Below the pieces are notes generated by a model. The model was not told the origin of the DNA, did no database searches, and worked only from the letters and a program-made list of their open reading frames with translations. Source: Candidatus Omnitrophota bacterium (GTDB lineage Bacteria > Omnitrophota > Gorgyraeia > Duberdicusellales > 4484-171). From it: a DNA stretch of 11,752 bases. The stretch covers positions 1-11,752 of the forward strand of contig JAMWDA010000038.1 in assembly GCA_023818995.1 (NCBI GenBank), read 5' to 3'. Both the position numbers and the translations under genes were made by a program. This document shows, piece after piece, positions 1 through 7,137 of this stretch (positions are counted from its first letter, which is position 1; the number at the start of each line of letters is the position of its first letter).

Positions 1-47
1 AAATTTCTACTTTGCCAGAATATGAAATTATTATATTGCGATTACAG

Positions 48-635
48 TTATTTATTTATATTAAAAATATCAATACCAACTCTATTTAACAATTTGACCA
101 ACTTAGCTAAAGGTAACCCCACTACATTATAGAAACAACCCTCTATTCGGTCAATAAAAATACCTCCTAATCCCTGAATATCAAAACTACCTGCTTTATC
201 TAATGGTTTAGCTCTACGTAAATAAGCTCTTATATAATCATCGCTTAAAGGACACATCCAAACTTTTGTTTTATCATAATCAAAGAATTTTATCTTTCTT
301 TCTATATTCGTAACGACCAAACCCGTATACACCCAGTGAGGTTCTTTAGAAAGAATTCTCAAGATTCTAAAGGCATCTTTTATATCCTTAGGTTTGCCTA
401 TTATCGTTTTACCTGCTACTACTACGGTATCAGCAGAGATAACAATCCCTCTCTTTAATCGTTTAGTTATATTTTCTGCTTTTAAAAGAGCATTTCTTAT
501 AACTAAACTTTTATAGTTTGCTTTTGTTACCCTAAACTCTTTAACGGAGGGAATAATTACTTCGAATTTTAAACCAATCTGCTCTAATAATTTTTTTCTT
601 GCCTGCGAAGAAGAAGCTAAAATTATTCTCTGCAT
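48..635 (-). CDS. maf: Maf-family nucleoside triphosphate pyrophosphatase
   Basis: Cytoplasmic enzyme of the Maf/HAM1 fold that hydrolyses non-canonical or excess nucleoside triphosphates to monophosphate and pyrophosphate; in some bacteria it is linked to septum control. The 195 residues match the usual family length. Visible motifs are the N-terminal LASSSQARKKLL (6-17), SADTVV (68-73) with the catalytic Asp69, GKP (80-82), and a C-terminal block from AGSFDIQG (148-155) to NVVGLPL (170-176). Thr70 and Gln154, used in dTTP/UTP-type Maf proteins, are present. The usual SPRR of the first motif reads SQAR, so the arginine at position 12 tied to substrate choice is Ala; the true substrate is therefore uncertain. 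The ATG lies four bases after the flavoprotein stop, with no Shine-Dalgarno site, so it probably depends on upstream translation. It is the last gene visible in the cluster. Family assignment is secure; substrate is not. Confidence 0.95.
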   Translation of the reverse strand: MQRIILASSSQARKKLLEQIGLKFEVIIPSVKEFRVTKANYKSLVIRNALLKAENITKRLKRGIVISADTVVVAGKTIIGKPKDIKDAFRILRILSKEPHWVYTGLVVTNIERKIKFFDYDKTKVWMCPLSDDYIRAYLRRAKPLDKAGSFDIQGLGGIFIDRIEGCFYNVVGLPLAKLVKLLNRVGIDIFNINK

Positions 636-639
636 AACA

Positions 640-1821
640 CTATAGGGTTAAACCAGCAACAAATCCCGAAGCCCATGCCCAAGCTAAATTATATCCACCT
701 CTCTTACCACAAACATTTAAAACCTCACCGGCAAAGTATAAACCTCGCTTTAACTTTGATTCCAATGTGCTTTCTTTTACCTCATCGATGTTTACCCCTC
801 CTCCGGTAAATTCTGCTTCATTCCAACCACGCGTCCCTTTCACCCTAAAACGTTTATTTTTCAAAATATCTACAAAGATAGCAATATCACCAAAATAATC
901 TCTAAGTGCGTTAGAAAATTTATTAGGTAATATACCAACAATTACCTCTTCGTTGGGTATGCCTCTATTCAACCTCCTATTTATCTCTTTTATTAAACTA
1001 TCTTTATCCCAAAAGGGCACCATATCTATAGATAAAAATATATTATCTATTTTCTTTATATTAATATAGTAAGAAACACTTCCGCTTACATCCAAAATAG
1101 CTGTCCCAGAAATTCCATAATTAGTAAATAATATCTCCCCTTCAGTTTCATCTATAATCTCATTATTAATCAATAATTTTACCTTAGCAAATATTTTCTG
1201 ACCCGAGAGTAAATGACAAAATTTATCTTTAATTACTAAAGGAACCCCTGTAGGGAATGGTTCTAAAATAGTATGGCCAAAACTTTCTGCTAAATTATAA
1301 CCACTACCATCACTACCTAAGGCAGGATAGCATTTACCTCCTGTAGCAATTATTACTTTGTTGCTCTCTAAACACCTGTCATCTTTAGAAAGAATAATAA
1401 ATCTATCCTTAGAGAAATTTATTTTTTTAACTTCAAAGTTAACTTCTACGTTAACCTTTAATCTTTTAAGTTCATTCTCTAAAACTTTTACTACCGAAGA
1501 TGCTTGATTAGTTACAGGGAATATCCTGTTACCTTGCGAATAAGTTACCAGGCCTAATTCCTTGAAAAACTCTAATATGTCTTTTTTGCCAAACTGGGAA
1601 AAAATTGATTTTACCAAGCTTTGAGCTTCTCTATTATAGTAACTCTCTCTAAGATCCTCATTTAAAATATTGCATCGGCCACCTCCAGAAATGAGAATCT
1701 TTTTCCCAAAAACAGGTTTCCTTTCGCAAAGTATAACTTTTCTACCCTGTCTTGCCGAGCTTATTGCTGATACAATACCACAAGCCCCTCCCCCCACTAC
1801 TAAAACACAATCTTTCTTCAT
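640..1821 (-). CDS. HI0933-like (BaiN/RdsA family) FAD-dependent oxidoreductase
   Basis: A 393-residue flavoprotein of the HI0933-like family, found widely in bacteria and mostly without a proven physiological substrate. What is seen: an N-terminal Rossmann FAD-binding motif GxGxxG (10-15) after a short beta strand, a following acidic residue in the LCER segment (31-34), the family signature GGGRCN (46-51), a second block TGGKCYPALGSDGSGY (160-175), the GEILFTNYGISG block (228-239), FTGGGV (338-343), and the C-terminal FAD-binding block AGEVLNVCGKRGGYNLAWAW (364-383). All family blocks are intact, so it is probably an active cytoplasmic flavoenzyme. It starts with ATG 54 bases after the yqeY-like gene and is four bases from maf. 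No Shine-Dalgarno site is visible; instead a TATACT sequence ends seven bases before the ATG, which could be a -10 box for a leaderless message. Function beyond FAD/NAD(P) redox chemistry cannot be read from sequence. Confidence 0.93.
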   Translation of the reverse strand: MKKDCVLVVGGGACGIVSAISSARQGRKVILCERKPVFGKKILISGGGRCNILNEDLRESYYNREAQSLVKSIFSQFGKKDILEFFKELGLVTYSQGNRIFPVTNQASSVVKVLENELKRLKVNVEVNFEVKKINFSKDRFIILSKDDRCLESNKVIIATGGKCYPALGSDGSGYNLAESFGHTILEPFPTGVPLVIKDKFCHLLSGQKIFAKVKLLINNEIIDETEGEILFTNYGISGTAILDVSGSVSYYINIKKIDNIFLSIDMVPFWDKDSLIKEINRRLNRGIPNEEVIVGILPNKFSNALRDYFGDIAIFVDILKNKRFRVKGTRGWNEAEFTGGGVNIDEVKESTLESKLKRGLYFAGEVLNVCGKRGGYNLAWAWASGFVAGLTL

Positions 1822-1826
1822 AAAAT

Positions 1827-1832
1827 ATAGTA
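1827..1832 (-). promoter_or_regulatory. Possible -10 box for the flavoprotein gene
   Basis: On the minus strand the 54-base gap after the yqeY-like gene contains TATACT (one mismatch from TATAAT) seven bases before the flavoprotein ATG. No good -35 hexamer lies 16-18 bases upstream. If used, transcription would begin at or next to the ATG. In AT-rich DNA such hexamers arise by chance, so this is tentative. Confidence 0.25.
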
Positions 1833-1875
1833 TAATCTATAAAAATAAGGATTAACTTTTAAAAAGGTAGGTAAT

Positions 1876-2325
1876 TTAGCGATTAATAAGTTTCGTGCGG
1901 ACAAGCTCGCTCACCTTTTTGGCATCTGCTTTTATACCCACTTTAGCCATTACTTCCTTCATTACTTTCCCCATATCTTTAATAGTTAAGGCATTAACCT
2001 CTAAAATTACTTCTTCTATAATTTTTTCTAATTCCTCAATTGATAACTCTTTGGGTAAATACTCCTCTAAAATAGCAATATCCTTATCTAACTCTTCTAT
2101 CTTATCCTCTCTATTAGAAGAGGAAATTGAATCCTTTGCCTCTTGAAGGCGTTTTCTCTGTTTTTTAAGAACCCCTAAAACTTCTTCATCGGATAATCTA
2201 TCTTTTTTAGAATCGATAGCTAACTTTTTTATTTCTGCTCTAATGAAACTTAAAAAATCTATCTTGTGCTTATCTCTTAATTTCAATGCTTTGATATAAT
2301 CTTGGTAAATTCTCTCCTCTAACAT
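1876..2325 (-). CDS. yqeY: GatB/YqeY-domain protein
   Basis: A 149-residue, highly charged helical protein of the YqeY family, which resembles the C-terminal tail domain of the GatB subunit of the tRNA-dependent amidotransferase. That domain contacts tRNA, and stand-alone YqeY proteins are presumed to act in tRNA-related processes, but no reaction is established. Family features seen: an N-terminal LSDEEVLGVLKKQRKR block (44-59), EEYLP (87-91), and the C-terminal DMGKVMKEVM (117-126) followed by ADAKKVSELVRTKL (133-146). Length is typical. The ATG overlaps the end of tyrS by seven bases and has no Shine-Dalgarno site, so its translation is probably coupled to tyrS. Sitting directly after an aminoacyl-tRNA synthetase fits a tRNA-linked role, but that is inference from position. 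Confidence 0.92.
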   Translation of the reverse strand: MLEERIYQDYIKALKLRDKHKIDFLSFIRAEIKKLAIDSKKDRLSDEEVLGVLKKQRKRLQEAKDSISSSNREDKIEELDKDIAILEEYLPKELSIEELEKIIEEVILEVNALTIKDMGKVMKEVMAKVGIKADAKKVSELVRTKLINR

Positions 2326-3515
2326 AAATTGTCCGAGTTAAAAATTAATTTTAAAAATCTTCGTTTACCTATCTTTAATATCGCTCCTTCAGGAGGAATA
2401 TCAAAGAGAGGAGAAGTCAAAGGAACATCGTCACAGGAAATTCCCTTCTGTTTAAGCAGGCGGCGACCATCGTTCTTGCTCGGTATAAGTTTCATCTTAT
2501 AAAGCAATTCTATAATATCTACCTCTTTATCATTAGAAACATACGTAGGTATACTTTGAGGTATCTGCTTCTTAGAGAAAACTTTTTCAAATTCTTCTTT
2601 CTCTTTACGCGCTACATCTTGAGAGTAATAAAAACTCACAATACTTTCTGCTAAAAGCAATTTTGCTTCCTTGGGATGATTTTTTTTAACTTCCTCTACA
2701 TCTAAATCTGTAAGTAGTTTAAAATACTCCCACATAAGCTCATCGGGTAAACTCATAATTTTACCAAACATATCCTTAGAATTTTCTGTTATGCCTACAT
2801 AGTTACCCAAAGATTTAGACATCTTATTTGTTCCATCTAAACCTGTAAGTAAAGGCATAGTAATAACTACCTGAGGAGATTGATGAAAACTTTCCTGTAA
2901 GTGTCTACCCACGATAAGATTGAATTTTTGGTCTGTGCCTCCAAATTCAATATCGGCATTCATCATCACCGAATCGTAACCTTGAATCAAAGGGTATATA
3001 AACTCTTGAATACTTAAAGGTTTATTATTCTTTAATCTTTGAGAGAAATCATCCCTTTCTAACATTCTCGCTACAGTATAATGGGAAAGTAAAGATAGCA
3101 GCTGAGAAGCCAACATACTCTTATACCACTCACTATTAAAAATTATCTTTGTTCGTTCTCTATCTAAAATCTTAAATGCCTGTTCTGTATAGGTCTTAGC
3201 ATTACTTTCTATCTCCTCTTTAGTAAGGATTGGCCGCAATTCACTTCTACCCGAAGGATCACCTATCTGAGCGGTAAAGTCTCCAATTATAAAATAAACG
3301 TTATGCCCTATATCTTGAATCTTCCTTAACTTTCTTAATAAAACCGTATGCCCAAGATGAATATCTCTTGCCGTAGGGTCAAATCCAGCCTTTACTCTTA
3401 AAGGGTTATTTTCTTTAAGGGAGGTTTCTAACTTATACTTAAGTTCCTCTAAGGAAATACATTCTATACAGTTTTCAGTAATAACCCTAATATGCTCATC
3501 AATTAGTCTCTTCAT
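2319..3515 (-). CDS. tyrS: Tyrosyl-tRNA synthetase
   Basis: Class I aminoacyl-tRNA synthetase that charges tRNA-Tyr with tyrosine using ATP, in the cytoplasm. The Rossmann catalytic domain shows GFDPTARDIHLGH (44-56) with the HIGH-type motif HLGH at 53-56, GDPSGR (85-90), YPLIQGYD (174-181), the tyrosine/ATP pocket sequence GGTDQ (192-196), and the KMSKS loop (231-235). A C-terminal S4-like RNA-binding domain covers roughly 331-395. The pattern DIHLGHTVLLRKLR and the 398-residue length place it nearer the TyrZ-type enzymes than the E. coli type, by memory of the families. The ATG lies inside the last 17 bases of rpsA, and no clear Shine-Dalgarno precedes it, so expression is likely tied to S1. 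No T-box leader is possible here because the upstream DNA is coding. Confidence 0.97.
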   Translation of the reverse strand: MKRLIDEHIRVITENCIECISLEELKYKLETSLKENNPLRVKAGFDPTARDIHLGHTVLLRKLRKIQDIGHNVYFIIGDFTAQIGDPSGRSELRPILTKEEIESNAKTYTEQAFKILDRERTKIIFNSEWYKSMLASQLLSLLSHYTVARMLERDDFSQRLKNNKPLSIQEFIYPLIQGYDSVMMNADIEFGGTDQKFNLIVGRHLQESFHQSPQVVITMPLLTGLDGTNKMSKSLGNYVGITENSKDMFGKIMSLPDELMWEYFKLLTDLDVEEVKKNHPKEAKLLLAESIVSFYYSQDVARKEKEEFEKVFSKKQIPQSIPTYVSNDKEVDIIELLYKMKLIPSKNDGRRLLKQKGISCDDVPLTSPLFDIPPEGAILKIGKRRFLKLIFNSDNLC

Positions 3516-5055
3516 CTATCTTTGTAGAGAGGCCTACTTTCGCTGAGTCAGGGTCTATCTTAATTATCTTGACTTTCAATTTGTCTTTGGGCTTTAATGA
3601 TTCCATTTTCTCTTTATCTATTTCTCCAGAAAAAACTAACCCTTCTAATTCCTCTTCCAACTTTACAAATACCCCAAAATTAGTAACCTTAACTACCTCC
3701 CCTTCTAATACCTTACCTTTAGGATACCGCTCAATAATCTGTGGCCAAGGGTCAGGAGTAAGTTGTTTCCTCCCCAAAATAACTCTGCGATTACTCCTAT
3801 CTAACCCTAAAACTTTAAACTCGTAAGAATGCGTTCTTTTTAAAATCTCTTGCGCTCTAGTAACTCTTTTTGTCCAAGATAAATCTTCATTATAAATAAT
3901 TCCTTCCAGTCCATTGTCCAATTCTATATAAGCACAATTCTCTCCAAATCCTATAACTTTACCTTTAACTACCGAATCTATGTTTACTAAACTTTCAATA
4001 TCCTCCCAAGGGTCCTTTTCAATCTGTTTGATACTTAAAGAAATCCTCTTTTCTGCCGCATCTACGCCTATTACTTTTGCCTCAACTATATCCCCTATAG
4101 CAAAAGATTCGTTTAAGTTAATATATTTTCTACTCCACGATATTTCGCTAATGTGCACAAGTCCTTCTATCCCTTTTTCTAACTCCACAAATAATCCGTA
4201 ATTTTGAATATTTACAATACTACCTTTGATAATCGAACCAACAGGGTATTTTTTTTCAATCTCTTCCCACGGGTCAGCTATAGTTTGCTTTAATCCTAAT
4301 GATATCTTTCCTTTTTCTTTATCAGCACTTAAAACCATAACTTCTATTTCGTCACCCACTGCTACCATTTCCGAAGGATGAGATATTTTCTTCCAACTCA
4401 TATCGGCAATATGAAGCAAACCATCAACACCTCCCAAATCTATAAATACCCCAAAGTTAGTTATATTTTTAACTCTTCCTTTGCGTATTTCTCCCGGTTT
4501 GATTTCCTCCCATATTTTCTGTTTCATCAATTCTCTCTCTTGTCTTACAGCATCTTTTCTAGAAACAATAAAATTCTGTTTTAGCTTATTCATCTTAACT
4601 ATCTGAAAATAGAATTTATTTCCAATAATCTCACTTTCGCTCCCCCTAAAGAAAGATAAACTTTGGGGCAAAAATCCTTCTACCCCAAAAACCGATACCA
4701 TATAGCCGCCCTTTACTTTTTTGGTAATTATTCCTTCAACTAGATCTCCTTCTTTATACTCTGTAGATATCTTATACCAACCTATAGCTTCCCTTGCTTT
4801 TGCAAAGGAGAGAACTATTTTGCCTTCCTCATCCTCCACATTATCTACGTAAACATCAATTTCACTTAACTTATCTAAATCCAATATACCCTCAAATTCC
4901 TCCTTGGGAATAATCCCCTCGGATTTATACCCAACATCTACAACTACTCCTTGAGAATCTACACATATAATCTTACCTTTTACAACATCTCCTTCTTTTA
5001 GTTCCTTTATCGAAGAAAAATAAGCTTCTTTTAAATCTCCTGATAAATTATCCAC
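3499..5055 (-). CDS. rpsA: 30S ribosomal protein S1, six S1 domains
   Basis: RNA-binding protein of the small ribosomal subunit that helps capture and unfold mRNA at initiation. The 518 residues hold six S1 (OB-fold) domains at about 20-85, 101-167, 187-257, 272-344, 358-430 and 446-513. The first two, including the KGGY...GFLPQS form of domain 2, resemble the ribosome-docking domains of known S1; domains 3, 4 and 6 keep the aromatic NFGVF/NYGLF RNA-contact strand and the EGL(L/V) turn. Domain 5 instead reads GENCAYIEL, lacking that aromatic pair. The linkers begin with DPW at residues 261, 348 and 435, an exact 87-residue period. The start is GTG, chosen because AGGAGGGG lies six bases upstream. 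It has its own promoter within the end of plsC and heads the rpsA-tyrS-yqeY cluster. plsC just upstream is a common S1 neighbour. Confidence 0.97.
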   Translation of the reverse strand: MDNLSGDLKEAYFSSIKELKEGDVVKGKIICVDSQGVVVDVGYKSEGIIPKEEFEGILDLDKLSEIDVYVDNVEDEEGKIVLSFAKAREAIGWYKISTEYKEGDLVEGIITKKVKGGYMVSVFGVEGFLPQSLSFFRGSESEIIGNKFYFQIVKMNKLKQNFIVSRKDAVRQERELMKQKIWEEIKPGEIRKGRVKNITNFGVFIDLGGVDGLLHIADMSWKKISHPSEMVAVGDEIEVMVLSADKEKGKISLGLKQTIADPWEEIEKKYPVGSIIKGSIVNIQNYGLFVELEKGIEGLVHISEISWSRKYINLNESFAIGDIVEAKVIGVDAAEKRISLSIKQIEKDPWEDIESLVNIDSVVKGKVIGFGENCAYIELDNGLEGIIYNEDLSWTKRVTRAQEILKRTHSYEFKVLGLDRSNRRVILGRKQLTPDPWPQIIERYPKGKVLEGEVVKVTNFGVFVKLEEELEGLVFSGEIDKEKMESLKPKDKLKVKIIKIDPDSAKVGLSTKIDEETN

Positions 5056-5061
5056 AATAAT

Positions 5062-5069
5062 CCCCTCCT
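5062..5069 (-). promoter_or_regulatory. Shine-Dalgarno site fixing the GTG start of rpsA
   Basis: AGGAGGGG on the minus strand, six bases before the GTG at 5055-5053. It is the longest Shine-Dalgarno match in the window and decides the non-ATG start. Confidence 0.85.
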
Positions 5070-5086
5070 ATCATTAATTTTTTAAG

Positions 5087-5115
5087 ATTATCTCTTAATT
5101 TAATTATTTTGTCAA
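5087..5115 (-). promoter_or_regulatory. Sigma-70-type promoter for rpsA
   Basis: On the minus strand a perfect -35 TTGACA (5115-5110) is followed by exactly 17 bases and GATAAT (5092-5087), five of six matching the -10 consensus. Transcription would start near 5080, giving a leader of about 25 bases that includes the Shine-Dalgarno site. The -35 overlaps the plsC stop codon (5114-5112), so the promoter is nested in the upstream gene. It would let S1, TyrRS and the YqeY-like protein be made independently of the lipid and sugar genes upstream. Confidence 0.75.
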
Positions 5116-5696
5116 TGATAAACTGCCATATCTTTAATCTTATCCCAAACGAACTCAGAAATTTCCTCAGCGGTAAGATTATTCCCAATATTTTCCAATC
5201 TTTTAAAAATTACCTTTATCTTATTTAACTTTAAAAATTTTCCCCCCCGAGGTAAAACTTTATCTGTGCCTAAAATAAGTGCTACCACAATAGGAACAGA
5301 TGTTTTCTTGAATAAGTACCCTACTCCTGGCTGAATATCGTTTAAATCTTTACTTCTTCTCCCTTGGGGAAAGATTACCACTGGTTTATTATCTTTTAAA
5401 AGGGAAATGGCTTTCTTAACTGCTAAAACATCTATTCTTTTTCTCTTCAACGGTACCGCCCCAAAGAATCTTAAAAAAATAGCAAAAATTTTATTTTTAA
5501 ACAACTCCTCCTTAGCTAAAAAATATAGTTTGCAAGGAACACTAACTCCTAAAACTATTGGATCTAAATTACTATAGTGGTTAGAAGCAAGAATAAATGC
5601 GCTATTAAGCGGTATTTCTCTTTTGTTTTTTACCTCCATTTTAAAGAGGATCTTAAAAATAATATATACACTTTTCTGGAGAAATCTATAAAACAT
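5112..5696 (-). CDS. plsC: 1-acyl-sn-glycerol-3-phosphate acyltransferase (PlsC family)
   Basis: Membrane-associated acyltransferase expected to acylate lysophosphatidic acid to phosphatidic acid in phospholipid synthesis. The 194 residues are on the short side for the family. Motif I is NHYSNLD (39-45) with catalytic His40 and Asp45; motif II is GAVPLKR (79-85); motif III is FPQGRRS (109-115), where the usual FPEGTRS glutamate is Gln111; motif IV is VPIVVALILG (134-143). An amphipathic or membrane-anchoring hydrophobic stretch lies at about 5-19. The ATG is 12 bases after the phosphohexomutase stop with no good Shine-Dalgarno, and the gene is followed by rpsA, a neighbour seen in many bacteria (often with cmk, absent here). 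The glutamine in motif III makes the exact acceptor less certain; the acyltransferase assignment is secure. Confidence 0.93.
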   Translation of the reverse strand: MFYRFLQKSVYIIFKILFKMEVKNKREIPLNSAFILASNHYSNLDPIVLGVSVPCKLYFLAKEELFKNKIFAIFLRFFGAVPLKRKRIDVLAVKKAISLLKDNKPVVIFPQGRRSKDLNDIQPGVGYLFKKTSVPIVVALILGTDKVLPRGGKFLKLNKIKVIFKRLENIGNNLTAEEISEFVWDKIKDMAVYH

Positions 5697-5708
5697 AACA
5701 TTATCAAC

Positions 5709-7094
5709 TCAACTCTTTTTAAATAACTTCTTGCCTAATTCTATCAATTCCAAAGTCTCTTTCAAAGAACGTGATTCCGCATATATACGCACAATTGGTT
5801 CTGTTCCTGACTTTCTTAACATAAGCCAACTGTCTTTAGTAATAAGCTTTATACCATCTTTTCTATCTACTCTTTCTATTCTTCTCCCTAATAAATCCTT
5901 AGGCAAAGAAAAATGGGAATGCTTCCTTAGATTAGCTGTATGTAAAGCTACCCTTTTATAGAACCACCGTCCATACTTTCTCCACATTCCATTTAGTAGA
6001 CCTTCTAAATCTTTACCTTCGTAAGCCATAAACTCTAAAAGCATAATTAAAGAAGCTGTGCCATCTCTTTCGGGAATATAATCTTTAAAACCTATACCTC
6101 CTGCTTCCTCGCCCCCAATAGATATGAGTTTCTCTTTGAACAGATTTGAGATATATTTAAAACCCACGGGAGTTTCATAACAGGGCACCCCAAAAGACAT
6201 AGCAACCTCGTCTATAAGATTACTCCCCACGACTGTCTTACCGATACCTAAACTACTACCTCTATTTTTAATCATATGTATAGCTAAAAGAGGTAATAAC
6301 ACCTGGGCATCGATAAAATCACCTTTCCTATTAATTAAAGCTAACCTATCAGCATCCCCATCCAAAGCTACGCCGAAATCGTATCCTTCTCTTTTAACTT
6401 TTTCTAAGAGAACTAATAAATTCTCTCTTATCGGTTCAGGAGGTATACCCCCAAAGGAAGGATTAAATTCATTATGAATATAATCTATCTTTATTCTCTT
6501 GCTTGATATCACTCTCTCAATAAACTTATCTCCTACACCATACATATTATCTACCAATATCTTCAACTGCAATTTTTTTATCCTATCAATATCTACAAAC
6601 CTTTTTAGAAATTCTTCATAATCTTTAGTTAAAGAAGATATTTTTATAATTCTTTCTTTAATAGCAGTATTAAAATCCATCCATTTTGGTTTCCTTCTAT
6701 AAAGCAATCTCTCCACACTATCGGTAATTGTTTTATCAGCTGCTCCTCCCTCGTTAGTTTTAATCTTAAGACCGTTAAACTTTGCCGGATTATGAGAAGC
6801 GGTTATCATAATTCCTAAACCATAACCTCTATATAAGGAATGGAAACTTACTACCGGCGTAGGTATAGATGTATCTGACAAAACCACCTTCACACCGTTA
6901 CCGGCAAAAACACAACTTACATCTTTAGCGAATTCTTCAGAAAGAAATCTACGGTCATATCCCACAACTACGCGGTTAGCTAAATTATTTTTCTTTAAAT
7001 AATCCGCTATCGCTTGAGAAACGATTCTTAGATTCTGAAAAGTAAACTCCTCTCCTATAACTGCTCTCCAACCATCTGTGCCAAATTTAATCAT
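5709..7094 (-). CDS. Phosphoglucomutase/phosphomannomutase family phosphohexomutase
   Basis: Alpha-D-phosphohexomutase that interconverts hexose 1- and 6-phosphates through a phosphoserine, feeding sugar nucleotide or glycogen synthesis. All four domains' signatures are seen in 461 residues: an N-terminal FGTDGWR (4-10), the active-site TASHNP (98-103) with Ser100 as the phosphate carrier, the metal loop DGDADR (245-250), the sugar-binding loop GEEAGG (328-333), and the phosphate-binding RKSGTEP (427-433). GEEAGG is closer to the GEESGG of phosphoglucomutases than to the GEMSGH of phosphomannomutases, which favours glucose phosphate, but substrates in this family are often mixed and glucosamine phosphate is less likely. 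The ATG has a strong GAGGAGGA Shine-Dalgarno five bases upstream (7099-7106). It follows nadD after 43 bases and precedes plsC by 12. Confidence 0.95.
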   Translation of the reverse strand: MIKFGTDGWRAVIGEEFTFQNLRIVSQAIADYLKKNNLANRVVVGYDRRFLSEEFAKDVSCVFAGNGVKVVLSDTSIPTPVVSFHSLYRGYGLGIMITASHNPAKFNGLKIKTNEGGAADKTITDSVERLLYRRKPKWMDFNTAIKERIIKISSLTKDYEEFLKRFVDIDRIKKLQLKILVDNMYGVGDKFIERVISSKRIKIDYIHNEFNPSFGGIPPEPIRENLLVLLEKVKREGYDFGVALDGDADRLALINRKGDFIDAQVLLPLLAIHMIKNRGSSLGIGKTVVGSNLIDEVAMSFGVPCYETPVGFKYISNLFKEKLISIGGEEAGGIGFKDYIPERDGTASLIMLLEFMAYEGKDLEGLLNGMWRKYGRWFYKRVALHTANLRKHSHFSLPKDLLGRRIERVDRKDGIKLITKDSWLMLRKSGTEPIVRIYAESRSLKETLELIELGKKLFKKS

Positions 7095-7137
7095 TCATTC
7101 CTCCTCGTTAAAAAATATGTTTAAAAACCTACGCTAC

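Noticed and set aside
2..29. Inverted repeat AATTTC...GAAATT after maf, as a terminator
   Set aside because: Six AT-rich pairs around a 16-base loop with no T-run; too weak for a rho-independent terminator.
22..132. Short plus-strand ORF of 36 codons at the left edge
   Set aside because: Mostly antisense to the maf end, no Shine-Dalgarno, and no recognisable protein features.
3569..3826. Plus-strand open frames within rpsA, tyrS and yqeY regions
   Set aside because: They are antisense shadows of well-supported minus-strand genes with intact family motifs.
7095..7137. GTTTTTAAAC and T-rich gap between nadD and the phosphohexomutase as a terminator or promoter
   Set aside because: No GC stem, no paired -35/-10 at acceptable spacing; it only holds the Shine-Dalgarno of the next gene.
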